Of a DNA stretch of 64,000 nt, positions 26,097-35,261 are shown piece by piece. The notes under the pieces are model-generated. The model did no database searches, was not told the DNA's origin, and saw only the letters and a program-made list of their open reading frames with translations. Source of the DNA: Taishania sp036758285 (GTDB taxonomy: Bacteria > Bacteroidota > Bacteroidia > Flavobacteriales_D > Crocinitomicaceae). A program made the position numbers and the translations under genes. How positions within the stretch are numbered: the first letter of the stretch is position 1; every line of letters starts with the position of its first letter. The stretch covers positions 1 through 64,000 of the forward strand of contig DAIOWV010000002.1 in assembly GCA_036758285.1 (NCBI GenBank). The letters are read 5' to 3'.

Positions 26097-27716
26097 ATGA
26101 AACGAATTACATTAGCTACATTATCTTTTATGGTTGGAGGAGTTGTATTTGGACAAAATCTGCCAGATGCGATAAAAAAAACAGACAATGAAAGATATGA
26201 AGAGGCAGGAAAAGAATTTCGTGCTTTAATAGCAAACAATGGTGCAGATCTTGGTGATGCCTACTTTTTTTATGGAGATAATTATTACCAATCTGACGAT
26301 TTAGATTCAGCAAAAATTATTTGGAAAAAAGGATTGGATTTAAATCCTGAAAATTTCCTTTCTCAAGTAGGACAAGGAAAAACATTGTGGTTGAGTGGTG
26401 ATACGACTGCTGCAAATGGAATTTTCCAAACTGTTTTGAAAAACTCAAAAAGAAGAAATGCAGAATTAATGCGTCAAATTGCATCAGTTTATATTAATTC
26501 TCCAATTAAAAGCCTTAATCAAGCTGTAAACTTGTTGAATGAAGCAATAAAAATTGATCCTAAAAACCAATTAAACTTTTTATTGTTAGGTGATGCTCAG
26601 GTTGAAATTAATCCAAGAAATAGCACCGAAGCAATGAAGAGCTATAATCAAGCGGGGAATATTAACAACAATGCACGTGTATTTGTTCGTAAAGCTAAAA
26701 TTTATCAAAGAGCACAAAATCCTAAGTTAGCTGATAGTTTATACATGGTTGCTCAAACGTTAGAGCCTAATTATGCTCCTGCTTATCGTGAAAGAGCTGA
26801 ATTAAACATGAGATTTAATCAGACGAATCAATCAATTACAAACTGGGAAAAGTATTTAGCACTTAACGATAGTGATTATGCAAGATATAGATATGCTACA
26901 TCATTGTTTTTAGGGAAGAAATATGCTGAAACAGCAAAAGAAATAAACACAATACATTCAAGAGGATTTAAAAATTTATACAGTCAGCGACTATTAGCTT
27001 ATTCATTATATGAAGTGAATAACGAAAATAAAGCAGATTCATCAGCATATTTAGCTGGGTTTAATGTTATAGATGAATTTTTCAAAACAACGCCACAAGA
27101 TAAGATTATAGCTGACGATTATAAATTCAAAGCGATGTATCACCAAAAAATGAATCAAGAAGATTTGTATTTCCAAAATATGGAAAAAGCAGCTGAAATT
27201 GACAAAGAAAATGCTGGTGATATTTATTCTGATTTAGCAAAGTATTTCATGAAAGAAAAGAAATATGAACAAGCTATTGAAATGTACAACAAAAAAATGG
27301 CTGGAGATTCTAGTAAATTATCTTTAGGAGAAATGTATGAATTAGGGAGAGCGTATTATTTTGGACCAAAAGATTATGTTAAGTGTGATGAAGCAAATGC
27401 TTATGTATTAACAAAATCTCCTGACTATGCTATGAGTTTCTTATGGAGAGGACGTGCAAATGTTAAAATTGACATTGATAAAACTACTTGGTCAGCAAAA
27501 CCTTTTTATGAGAAGTTTTATTCTTTGTTAACAGAAGAAGAAAAAACGGGAGCATATAAGAGTATGGCTTTAGAATCATTAAAATTCATGGGTGATTACT
27601 ATTTTAGTTCACCTGAGAAAAATTTAGAGAAAGCAGCTGAAGTTTGGAGTGAAGTTCAAATATTGAGCCCAGACGACGCACAAGCAAAAGCATTCTTTGC
27701 ATCGTATAAGAAATAG
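26097..27716 (+). CDS. Exported tetratricopeptide-repeat protein
   Basis: A 539-residue protein from the ATG at 26097, which gives signal peptide MKRITLATLSFMVGGVVFGQ; an upstream ATG at 26073 would put a polar extension before it. Repeated TPR helices run through the chain (DAYFFYGDNYYQSDDLDSA, GLDLNPENFLSQVGQGK, APAYRERAELNMRF, LAKYFMKEKKYEQAIEMYN, KAAEVWSEVQILSPDDAQA), about a dozen units, so it is probably a periplasmic scaffold. Ninety-four bases after the PstS-like gene. No catalytic domain is present. Confidence 0.85.
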   Translation: MKRITLATLSFMVGGVVFGQNLPDAIKKTDNERYEEAGKEFRALIANNGADLGDAYFFYGDNYYQSDDLDSAKIIWKKGLDLNPENFLSQVGQGKTLWLSGDTTAANGIFQTVLKNSKRRNAELMRQIASVYINSPIKSLNQAVNLLNEAIKIDPKNQLNFLLLGDAQVEINPRNSTEAMKSYNQAGNINNNARVFVRKAKIYQRAQNPKLADSLYMVAQTLEPNYAPAYRERAELNMRFNQTNQSITNWEKYLALNDSDYARYRYATSLFLGKKYAETAKEINTIHSRGFKNLYSQRLLAYSLYEVNNENKADSSAYLAGFNVIDEFFKTTPQDKIIADDYKFKAMYHQKMNQEDLYFQNMEKAAEIDKENAGDIYSDLAKYFMKEKKYEQAIEMYNKKMAGDSSKLSLGEMYELGRAYYFGPKDYVKCDEANAYVLTKSPDYAMSFLWRGRANVKIDIDKTTWSAKPFYEKFYSLLTEEEKTGAYKSMALESLKFMGDYYFSSPEKNLEKAAEVWSEVQILSPDDAQAKAFFASYKK

Positions 27717-27734
27717 AAATAATTCGATATTTGA

Positions 27735-27772
27735 AAAATCCCCAATACAATTTATGTGTTGGGGATTTTTTT
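27735..27772 (+). terminator. Intrinsic terminator after the TPR gene
   Basis: AAATCCCCAATAC pairs with the complementary TGTTGGGGATTT strand around an AT loop and is followed by TTTTT. It lies at the junction with the convergent WG-repeat gene and may serve both. Confidence 0.8.
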
Positions 27773-27780
27773 ATAATGTT

Positions 27781-28125
27781 CTATGAATTAGATAATGATT
27801 TGAATTTTTCTTTTAATTCAGCTAGACTATATATCACGGGAATGACCTCTTTTCCTTCGTTATCAATCAGACCATAAGTGTCAGCAATTGATTTTACCAA
27901 AGCATACTGACCAAACTCTTGATTAAACTTGCCAATTTTTGAATAAATAGGTTGAACGACAATTTTGTTTGATGTGTCAATAAATCCATAAGTTCCTGTG
28001 ATTGTTTTGACCAAAGCCCAATCTTTTCGATGCTTATCGTATTTATAAACCTTTTTGTATCCAGTTTGAGAAAAGGATCCAATCGATACAAACAGAAATG
28101 AAATAGAAATAATTAATGCCTTCAT
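27781..28125 (-). CDS. WG-repeat exported protein
   Basis: A 114-residue protein from the ATG at 28125, giving signal peptide MKALIISISFLFVSIGSFSQ; the longer frame from 28248 reads into the DUF4249 gene. Two WG-type repeats: WALVKTITGTYGFIDTSNKI and YALVKSIADTYGLIDNEGKE, each followed by VVQPIYSKI or VIPVIYSLA. The family function is unknown; WG repeats are thought to bind. Ten bases after the DUF4249 stop, so it is the last gene of the receptor operon. Confidence 0.8.
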   Translation of the reverse strand: MKALIISISFLFVSIGSFSQTGYKKVYKYDKHRKDWALVKTITGTYGFIDTSNKIVVQPIYSKIGKFNQEFGQYALVKSIADTYGLIDNEGKEVIPVIYSLAELKEKFKSLSNS

Positions 28126-28135
28126 GAATTTTAAT

Positions 28136-28921
28136 TTATTGAATGACAACTGTGTCAATTGAATAACTATATGCTGAAAAATAACCAAGTGCTTTATTGC
28201 TCCAAAAATAATTCGGATTACCAACAGCAGCATTTGTAGCCATACCACTACTAGATAATTCTCTATTGTAGTCGTATACTTTTTGGTTGATACTTTGAAG
28301 TTCTAAAACAACAGTGTCACCAATTTGAAATGTTTCAAGAAAAGGACGTTCAACTAAATTTCCATCTGTTAATCGATCTTCTCCACCTGTATATTCACCA
28401 AATTTATCATAACGAACTCCATAATACGTAGGAATTAGATTGTAGCAATTACCAAGTCCAGGGAAATCTTGAAAACGATAATAAATCCAATATCCTTCAT
28501 CAGAAAAAATACTTTGAGCTTGATATTCTGTATAAGATGGCAATAATGTTAAAGTTGGTAATAATTTAGAAGTTGCTTCATAAACAACTCCATTGTGACT
28601 TACTTTAATAATATAGTTGCTCCCATAATTAGGTGTTAATCCAGTTAATTCATACGTTCCATTGGAAAGTAACGGAACATTGATTGCAGAACCAGATTCT
28701 TCTTGAATAGTAACGACAGCATCATCAATTGTTGATAATTGAAACACATCAAAATAATCACTTGATTTACTTACAAGAACTCTTACCTTACCTTCGTTGG
28801 CAATATAATTAGCTTCGATTACCATTTTAGGATCTGAGCTATTTAAATCAATATCAATTTCTTTTTGACAAGAAAAAATTGTTAAGATAATGAATGCGAA
28901 ATAAAATACATTTTTTTTCAT
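28136..28921 (-). CDS. DUF4249 lipoprotein (TonB-dependent receptor partner)
   Basis: A 261-residue protein with a lipoprotein signal (MKKNVFYFAFIILTIFSCQKE; lipobox IFSC). DUF4249 pattern: MVIEANYIANEGKVRVLVSKSSD, IDDAVVTIQEE, YELTGLTPNYGSNYIIKVSHNGVVYEA (in part), and the late EFPxLET-like FLETFQIGDTVVLELQSI. In Bacteroidota the family is nearly always encoded with a TonB-dependent receptor, apparently playing a SusD-like surface role. Three bases downstream of the receptor here. Confidence 0.88.
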   Translation of the reverse strand: MKKNVFYFAFIILTIFSCQKEIDIDLNSSDPKMVIEANYIANEGKVRVLVSKSSDYFDVFQLSTIDDAVVTIQEESGSAINVPLLSNGTYELTGLTPNYGSNYIIKVSHNGVVYEATSKLLPTLTLLPSYTEYQAQSIFSDEGYWIYYRFQDFPGLGNCYNLIPTYYGVRYDKFGEYTGGEDRLTDGNLVERPFLETFQIGDTVVLELQSINQKVYDYNRELSSSGMATNAAVGNPNYFWSNKALGYFSAYSYSIDTVVIQ

Positions 28922-28924
28922 AAT

Positions 28925-31264
28925 CTATTTAATATTAAAGTTATAAGTAATAGACGGTACGATTCTAAATAATGTTGTTTGGATTGCTTTTGTTTTCCCA
29001 GGGTTATGTTCATCTTCTTCAAATGAAATTGTGTATGCATTTTCGCGAGCATACGCATTGTAAACAGAAATATTCAGATTATGGTCAAATTTTGGACGTT
29101 CTTTAAAATAAAGAGTTAGACCTAAATCTAATCGATGATAATCAGGCATTCTATATCCATTTCTTTCTGTATAATAAGGAACAATAGCACCATTTATTTG
29201 ATATTTCCCTGAAGGGAAAGTTACAGCATCACCAGTGTAATATACGAAACTAGAAGATAACGCCACTTTTTGATTTACTCGATACATTGCTACAATTGCT
29301 AAATCATGAATTCTATCTTGTCGAGCAGAAAAGTATTTACCTTCATTAATTTCATCAAATTGACGTAGAGAACGAGCAAGTGTATAGCTGATCCAACCAG
29401 TAAATTTGCCTTTTTTCTTTTCTAATTGAATTTCCAGACCATAAGCTTTACCTTTTCCATATAGTAATGCACCTTCGACTTCTTTGTTTAATATTAGACT
29501 TGCACCGTTTCTATAGTCGATTTGATTGGAAAGATGTTTGTAATAAATTTCAGTTGTTAATTGATATTTATTGTCTTTGAAGTTTCTATAGTAACCAAGT
29601 GCTATTTGATCAGAGATTTGAGGTTTCACATTATTTGTACTTGGCACCCAGATATCGGTTGGACTTCCAGTCGTAGAATTTGATAATTGATGCAGGAATT
29701 GTGAATTTCTATTGTAAGCCAATTTGATTGAATTTTTTTCAGAAAGGATATAATTCATAGAAACACGCGGTTCTAAAAAATGATGATACTTAATTGTTTT
29801 AAAATCATCATAGTTTTTTTCTTCAGTTTTCACACCATACTCATCAAATTCGTAAGCGACTCCTTTCCCCATATAGCTAAATCCAGCATAACGGACACCA
29901 TACATGATTGAAAATAATTCACCAAACTTTTGATCATTTTGAACATATGCTCCCATTTCTAAGGCATATTGATTGTTTAATTTTAATTCATTAAATGCAG
30001 AAGCTGAAGAACTCAATTTGCCTGGTTTGAATGTGTGATGAATCACATTTGCACCAAATTTAAGCGAGTTACTGCTGTTTAGATAATAATTAAAATCTTG
30101 TTTAAGATTCCAATCTTGGATAGATGAATTAACTCCAAAAGAATTCTCTCCACTTCCAATTTTAAAACTATAGTTGAAATTACTGAAGATAAGTGATGTA
30201 TTAGAGAAAAGCTTATCAGAAACAATTCTGTTCCATCTCAATGTACTTGTTGCATTTCCCCAGTTAAAACCAAATATATCGCTGAATGCAAAATTGTCAC
30301 GGCCAAAATATCCTGAAAGAAAAATTCTATCTTTTTCAGAAATTCTGTAATTTGCTTTCATGTTGAGATCATAAAAATATAGAGTTGTATTTCTCAAATC
30401 TTTGTCTTTTGCTGCTTTTAGGAATAAATCCATATAACTTCTTCTTCCAGATATAATAAATGATCCTTTATCCTTCACAATTGGACCTTCAACTGTTAAA
30501 CGAGAAGAAATAAGCCCAATTCCTCCAGAAGCTCCGAATTTTTTGTTGTTTCCTTCCTTCATTTTTACATCCATTACAGAGGACGCACGACCACCATATT
30601 CAGCTGGGATTCCAGATTTGTATAATGAAACATCTTTGATGGCATCAGAATTAAAAACAGAAAAGAATCCAAGTAGGTGAGATGCATTATAAACAGGTGC
30701 TTCATCAATTAAAACAAGATTTTGATCTGCTGCACCCCCACGTACGTAAAAACCAGAATTTCCTTCTCCTGCAGATTTGACTCCAGGAGTTAATTGCAGG
30801 GTTTTTACGATGTCTTTTTCACCGAAAATTACCGGAATTGTTTCTATTTCTTTTGGTGATAAGGTAGTAACAGACATCCCCGATTTGGTGATGTTGTCAT
30901 TTTCTTTTGTTGCAGTAACTTGTACCTCTTGGATTTCTTTGACGGATCCAGGAACAAAAAGTTCAACGTTCACCTTAGTGTTTTCAGTTAAATTAACTTC
31001 AACTTCTTTTGAGTCATAGCCTGCAGATCGAAAAATAAGTGTGTAAGTACCACTTGGAATTGTAAGTGAATAGAAGCCATAGGCATTTGTTTTAGCTCCA
31101 GTTCCAGATAAATTTTTCACAATCACTGTTGCGTCAAAAATATCCTCTCCGTTTTCTCCATCTTTTACACTACCACTAATGGTGAAGTTTTGGGAAAAAA
31201 CCGAGAAACTTAAAGAGAAACAAAATAAGAGAAATAGTTTATTTATAATATTCGTTGTTTTCAT
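28925..31264 (-). CDS. TonB-dependent outer-membrane receptor with carboxypeptidase-like N-terminal domain
   Basis: A 779-residue protein from the ATG at 31264 (signal peptide MKTTNIINKLFLLFCFSLSF, then SVFSQ). Residues about 27-110 form a CarboxypepD_reg-like domain (NFTISGSVKDGENGEDIF, TYTLIFRSAGYDSKEV); about 120-230 is the plug (VTTLSPKEIETIPVIFGEKD, FYVRGGAADQNLVLIDEAPV); the rest is the 22-strand barrel ending in SITYNFNIK. Substrate unknown; no SusD gene, but DUF4249 follows. The ATG overlaps the methyltransferase stop as ATGA, so this receptor is translated with an RNA-modifying enzyme. Confidence 0.93.
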   Translation of the reverse strand: MKTTNIINKLFLLFCFSLSFSVFSQNFTISGSVKDGENGEDIFDATVIVKNLSGTGAKTNAYGFYSLTIPSGTYTLIFRSAGYDSKEVEVNLTENTKVNVELFVPGSVKEIQEVQVTATKENDNITKSGMSVTTLSPKEIETIPVIFGEKDIVKTLQLTPGVKSAGEGNSGFYVRGGAADQNLVLIDEAPVYNASHLLGFFSVFNSDAIKDVSLYKSGIPAEYGGRASSVMDVKMKEGNNKKFGASGGIGLISSRLTVEGPIVKDKGSFIISGRRSYMDLFLKAAKDKDLRNTTLYFYDLNMKANYRISEKDRIFLSGYFGRDNFAFSDIFGFNWGNATSTLRWNRIVSDKLFSNTSLIFSNFNYSFKIGSGENSFGVNSSIQDWNLKQDFNYYLNSSNSLKFGANVIHHTFKPGKLSSSASAFNELKLNNQYALEMGAYVQNDQKFGELFSIMYGVRYAGFSYMGKGVAYEFDEYGVKTEEKNYDDFKTIKYHHFLEPRVSMNYILSEKNSIKLAYNRNSQFLHQLSNSTTGSPTDIWVPSTNNVKPQISDQIALGYYRNFKDNKYQLTTEIYYKHLSNQIDYRNGASLILNKEVEGALLYGKGKAYGLEIQLEKKKGKFTGWISYTLARSLRQFDEINEGKYFSARQDRIHDLAIVAMYRVNQKVALSSSFVYYTGDAVTFPSGKYQINGAIVPYYTERNGYRMPDYHRLDLGLTLYFKERPKFDHNLNISVYNAYARENAYTISFEEDEHNPGKTKAIQTTLFRIVPSITYNFNIK

Positions 31265-31743
31265 ATTTCTGTATGATGAGGAGGTAAAATTGTTGTTGTT
31301 TTTGAAACTCTGTCGTGCATAACTATTCCACCAGTTACACCAACATTTAGTGAAGAATTTCCAGGTAATTTTATTAAGAAGTGACATTTTTCTTTCACTT
31401 CATCTGGAAGCCCGCAATCTTCAGAACCAAGTAAATAGATTGCCCTTTTTGGGTGGTCAAAATTATGAAGCCATTCAGCATTTTCATCAAGTTCAACACC
31501 TATTAAACGACAGTCGTAAGGAATGTTATTTAATAAGTCATCAAAGCTGTCATAATGAAAAAGAGGAATGCGTGACCAAGCACGAACAACATCAGAAGAT
31601 TGTTTTTTGTATTTATTTTCTACTGTAAAAATATATTGAGCACCTAGAACGTAAGCAGAACGCCATAGAGTACCAAGATTGTGGTGTGTTTTCCCTCTAT
31701 AGATTCCAATAGCATAATAACCGGCTTCGTTGTTTGTCTTCAT
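31261..31743 (-). CDS. SpoU/TrmH-family RNA 2'-O-methyltransferase
   Basis: A 160-residue SPOUT (trefoil-knot) methyltransferase. Motif 1 is HHNLGTLWRSAYVLG (Asn and Arg), motif 2 IYLLGSEDCGLPDEV, motif 3 LIKLPGNSSLNVGVTGGIV. It lacks the N-terminal L30-like substrate domain of RlmB-type members and resembles compact TrmL-size proteins; the RNA target cannot be told. The ATG lies four bases after a TAnnTTTG box, suggesting a leaderless message, and its end overlaps the TonB-dependent receptor gene. Confidence 0.87.
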   Translation of the reverse strand: MKTNNEAGYYAIGIYRGKTHHNLGTLWRSAYVLGAQYIFTVENKYKKQSSDVVRAWSRIPLFHYDSFDDLLNNIPYDCRLIGVELDENAEWLHNFDHPKRAIYLLGSEDCGLPDEVKEKCHFLIKLPGNSSLNVGVTGGIVMHDRVSKTTTILPPHHTEI

Positions 31744-31747
31744 TTCA

Positions 31748-31755
31748 CAAAGATA
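31748..31755 (-). promoter_or_regulatory. -7 box four bases before the SpoU methyltransferase ATG
   Basis: Minus strand TATCTTTG, then TGAA, then ATG. With transcription starting a few bases after the box, the mRNA would begin at or next to the start codon. Confidence 0.5.
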
Positions 31756-31946
31756 TATACCATTTTTTCAAATTAGGTATATTAATATGACAAAATGGGA
31801 TATTTTTTAGATAAGTGGAAAATGACCATGATAAGTGAACGCTTTTAAACCAGGTTTCGTTAGAAACTTTAAAATCATTGATTTAGTTTATATCCTTTCA
31901 AATTGCCGTTTAAATAAATTCGCAAACCTTTCATAAAAAAAAGATA

Positions 31947-31974
31947 TTGTTTTATCGTTCTTATTTTACATTTG
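31947..31974 (+). promoter_or_regulatory. Promoter of sppA
   Basis: TTG at 31947-31949, 17 bases, TACATTTG at 31967-31974; a 29-base A/T-rich leader precedes the ATG at 32004. Confidence 0.6.
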
Positions 31975-32003
31975 TACTTTATTAGAATACAAAAATTATT
32001 TTT

Positions 32004-33794
32004 ATGAAACTGAAGAGATTAACTTTTGGAAGAATTTTTTGGCCTAGTTTTGTTGCCGTTATTGTCGCATCTATTGTTGGGTCAATTTTATTTTTTCTTG
32101 TTTTAACAGGTATAATAGGGAGTCTTACACCTAAACAGTCATCAGTAAAAGCAGAGGCAAATTCTGTTTTACATATCAAATTAGAAGGTAGAATAGGAGA
32201 AAAAACTTCTTCAAAATTTGATATAAATACCATGACAATGAATACATTTCTTGGATTAAGTGATTTACTTTATGGTTTAGATAAAGCTAAGACAGACAAA
32301 AATATTAAAGGAGTATTTTTAGAATTGGGAGGTATTTCTTGTGGATATGCAACTGCAAAAGAAATCAGAAATGCAATTAATGATTTTGAGAAAAGTGGAA
32401 AATTTGTAGTGGCTTACAACTCCGGTGAGGTTGTAACGTTAGGGAAATATTACATTTCTTCTGCTGCAAATGAATTGTATGGTTTTCCAACTTCAACAAT
32501 GGAGTTTTTAGGACTAGGAGGAGAATTAACATTTTTCAAAAAGACATTTGATAAATTGGACATTGATGTTGAGATTATCCGTGGAAAAAACAACGATTTT
32601 AAAAGCGCAGTTGAACCATTTTTCTTAGAAAAAATGAGTGATTCAAGCCGTTTACAGATGCAAACATATGTCGATAATATTTGGAGAGATATGCGAAATG
32701 ATATTGCTGCTGATAGAAAATTGAATCCAGAAGATTTAAACAGATATGCTTCAGATTTGTCTATTAAAAGAGTAAAAGATGCTGTTAAGTATAAATTGAT
32801 TGATGATGTAAAATATCGTGATGAGGTAGTTGACTTAATTAAGAAAAAAGTTAAAATTAATAAAGAAACAGAATTGAAACTGGTTGAATTTGAAAAATAC
32901 GCTAAATCTAAATTTAGAGATGATCAGATTTTAATGCAAGATAATGACCCGAATGTAGCAGTGATTATTGCTGCTGGAGATGTTTCAGTGGATGGAGATG
33001 GATTGACGTCAAAAGAAATTTGTAAATTATTGAGAGATGTTAGAGAAAATAAATCGATTAAAACGGTTGTTTTAAGAGTTAATTCACCTGGAGGTAGTGC
33101 TTTGGCAAGTGATGAAATTTGGAGAGAGGTAAAATTGACAAATGAAAAGAAAAAAGTAATTGTTTCTATGGGAGATTTGGCAGCTTCAGGAGGTTATTAT
33201 ATTGCAGCGCCAGCAGATAGAATTTTTGCTGAACCAACAACAATTACAGGTTCAATTGGAGTATTTGGTATGATACCATACACAGGTGATTTTATGAAAA
33301 ACACATTAGGTATGACATTCGACTACGTTCAAACGAATAAACATGCTGCATTTTCATTGAATAGAAAATTATCACCAGAAGAATTGTCTTCTATTCAAGG
33401 TGAAGTTGATGAGATTTATATGGATTTCTTAAATAGAGTAGCTGAAGGTAGAGGCATGACAACAGATCAAGTGAATAAAATTGCTAGAGGTCGTGTTTGG
33501 ACTGGTTCTGATGCAGTTAATATTGGTTTAGTTGATGAGTTGGGAGGATTAAAAGATGCAATCAAGTATGCCGCAAAACAAGCAGGAATCAAAGAAACGA
33601 AAGTACTGTACTATCCACTAATAGAAGAAAACCCATTGGAAGCAATTATGGAACAAATTGATTCAAAAAATGCTATGGTTGAAAGTAAAGCAAAACTTCC
33701 AGCAGAGTTGTTGAAACAGTATGAAAAATTAGCTCAATTGGATAAGATTTCTGGAATACAGATGAGATTACCTTTTGTAATAGATTTTAAGTAA
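32004..33794 (+). CDS. sppA: Signal peptide peptidase SppA (long, 67K type)
   Basis: Inner-membrane serine protease that degrades cleaved signal peptides. The 596 residues match the duplicated E. coli-type SppA. One N-terminal membrane helix (about 11-36). Two S49 domains: the first contributes the general base Lys200 (GKNNDFKSAVEPF), the second the nucleophile Ser395 (GDLAASGGYYIAAP), corresponding to E. coli Lys209 and Ser409. The oxyanion region is VLRVNSPGGSALASDEI. Has its own promoter and terminator. Confidence 0.94.
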   Translation: MKLKRLTFGRIFWPSFVAVIVASIVGSILFFLVLTGIIGSLTPKQSSVKAEANSVLHIKLEGRIGEKTSSKFDINTMTMNTFLGLSDLLYGLDKAKTDKNIKGVFLELGGISCGYATAKEIRNAINDFEKSGKFVVAYNSGEVVTLGKYYISSAANELYGFPTSTMEFLGLGGELTFFKKTFDKLDIDVEIIRGKNNDFKSAVEPFFLEKMSDSSRLQMQTYVDNIWRDMRNDIAADRKLNPEDLNRYASDLSIKRVKDAVKYKLIDDVKYRDEVVDLIKKKVKINKETELKLVEFEKYAKSKFRDDQILMQDNDPNVAVIIAAGDVSVDGDGLTSKEICKLLRDVRENKSIKTVVLRVNSPGGSALASDEIWREVKLTNEKKKVIVSMGDLAASGGYYIAAPADRIFAEPTTITGSIGVFGMIPYTGDFMKNTLGMTFDYVQTNKHAAFSLNRKLSPEELSSIQGEVDEIYMDFLNRVAEGRGMTTDQVNKIARGRVWTGSDAVNIGLVDELGGLKDAIKYAAKQAGIKETKVLYYPLIEENPLEAIMEQIDSKNAMVESKAKLPAELLKQYEKLAQLDKISGIQMRLPFVIDFK

Positions 33795-33814
33795 GAAAGA
33801 AAAATAATTTTATT

Positions 33815-33847
33815 AAAACGAGATTGCTTTTAGTGATCTCGTTTTTT
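33815..33847 (+). terminator. Intrinsic terminator after sppA
   Basis: AAAACGAGAT pairs with ATCTCGTTTT around an 11-base loop and runs into TTTTTTG. It covers the earliest possible start codon (TTG 33846) of the next gene, which argues for a later start there. Confidence 0.8.
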
Positions 33848-33887
33848 GTTTAAAATAGCTATCTTTCCACTGTTTTTTTGTGTTAAA

Positions 33888-35261
33888 TTGAATGAATTAA
33901 GTACATATTATTATTTTATTTATCCGACAAACCTCTTGTCGACAATACTATTTTTAATAATTGTTATTGTTTTATCCAGGTTTAAATCTCAGAAGATTAT
34001 TGATGAAAATGATGCACGTCTTTATCGATTAAGTGTATATCATAAACTATTTTTTTCATCCATTTTTGCATTTTATTATTTAGGAGTATTAAAAGGGGGG
34101 GATACTTATGCTTACTGGGTGACAACCGATGCATTACAAAATTTATTATTTCATGATTTTGGGAAGTTTTGGGAAATCATTAGCAGTGAATCTACTATGG
34201 AACGATTGTTTGGTGTTTTTGATTACAAAACAGGATATCCGGAACGATTTATTTACATGGAACATGAATCGTTTTTTGTTTCAAAGGTCCTATTAATTTT
34301 TAAGATCATAACATTTGATGGATATCTAGCAACGACCTTTATTCTTGCTTACATTATGGCTAATTCATCCTGGAAGTTATATGAAATAGCAAATGAAATG
34401 GACATATTTAATAAAAAACTGATAAGTATTTTTTTATTATTTCTTCCTTCCGTAGCGTTCTGGTCAGCTGGAATATCAAAAGATACGATTGTTTTCATAT
34501 CTATATTAAACATCGTTTTTCATGTTTACAGACTGCTAAAACCCAAACCAAATTCATCAATAGTTAAACATTGGATATTGTTAATTCTTTTTGCAGTACT
34601 TATTTATAAAATCAGACCTTTTATACTGTTTGCATTAGCAGTACCATTACTTTGGATGTATTTCGTTGGAGTTGTAAATAAAATAAAAAGTTTTAATCTT
34701 TTGAAATGGATCATAAAAGGCTCAATGATTTCATTAATTTTTGGGATCACTGGGTATCTATTAATCACATCAAATATTGATAGTATTTTATCTACAAATA
34801 CCTCTTTAAATGAAGCGGTTATTGTCCAACAGGATTTCCAAAACAACACACAGGTTTATGGTGGTGATGAGGGAAAACGATATTCAATAGGTACCATTGA
34901 TTTATCAGTTGTAGGTTTGCTAAAAATTCTTCCAGCTTGTATTATGGCTGGAATATACAGACCTTTTATCTGGGAAGCACTCAGCCCTTCACTGATTTTA
35001 AATGGTTTAGAAAGTATTTTTCTTATTGGATTAACATTTTGGTTTTTTTATAACAAACCACGCTATCGAATACTAATCATTTCAAAAAATGAATTGCTTG
35101 TTTTTTCATTCATTTTCGTTATGATTATAGCATTTATGACAGGATTTACTTCTGTACTTTTTGGCGTTTTGGTACGAATAAGGACACCTTTGTTGCCTTT
35201 TATTGGGCTACTTCTTTCTATCGATTGGCAACGAGTTAAAGATCAAAGATTATCCAATTGA
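33888..35261 (+). CDS. Polytopic membrane protein, family with FWSAGIxKD motif
   Basis: About 457 residues from the TTG at 33888; the open frame extends to a TTG at 33846, but that lies in the sppA terminator. About ten hydrophobic helices. Between the early and middle helices is a periplasmic-type loop with KGGDTYAYW; then SVAFWSAGISKDTIVF, LIYKIRPFILFAL, and a late loop ending VRIRTPLLPFIGLLLSI. The same order of motifs occurs in the protein at 44878-46353, so the two are paralogues. Sugar-polymerase (Wzy-like) or GT-C-like roles are possible but unproven. The 3' end overlaps menD by 12 bases, convergent. Confidence 0.72.
   Translation: MNELSTYYYFIYPTNLLSTILFLIIVIVLSRFKSQKIIDENDARLYRLSVYHKLFFSSIFAFYYLGVLKGGDTYAYWVTTDALQNLLFHDFGKFWEIISSESTMERLFGVFDYKTGYPERFIYMEHESFFVSKVLLIFKIITFDGYLATTFILAYIMANSSWKLYEIANEMDIFNKKLISIFLLFLPSVAFWSAGISKDTIVFISILNIVFHVYRLLKPKPNSSIVKHWILLILFAVLIYKIRPFILFALAVPLLWMYFVGVVNKIKSFNLLKWIIKGSMISLIFGITGYLLITSNIDSILSTNTSLNEAVIVQQDFQNNTQVYGGDEGKRYSIGTIDLSVVGLLKILPACIMAGIYRPFIWEALSPSLILNGLESIFLIGLTFWFFYNKPRYRILIISKNELLVFSFIFVMIIAFMTGFTSVLFGVLVRIRTPLLPFIGLLLSIDWQRVKDQRLSN

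Noticed and set aside
28925..31264. A polysaccharide utilisation locus (SusC/SusD)
   Set aside because: The receptor is paired with DUF4249 rather than SusD, and no glycoside hydrolase is nearby.
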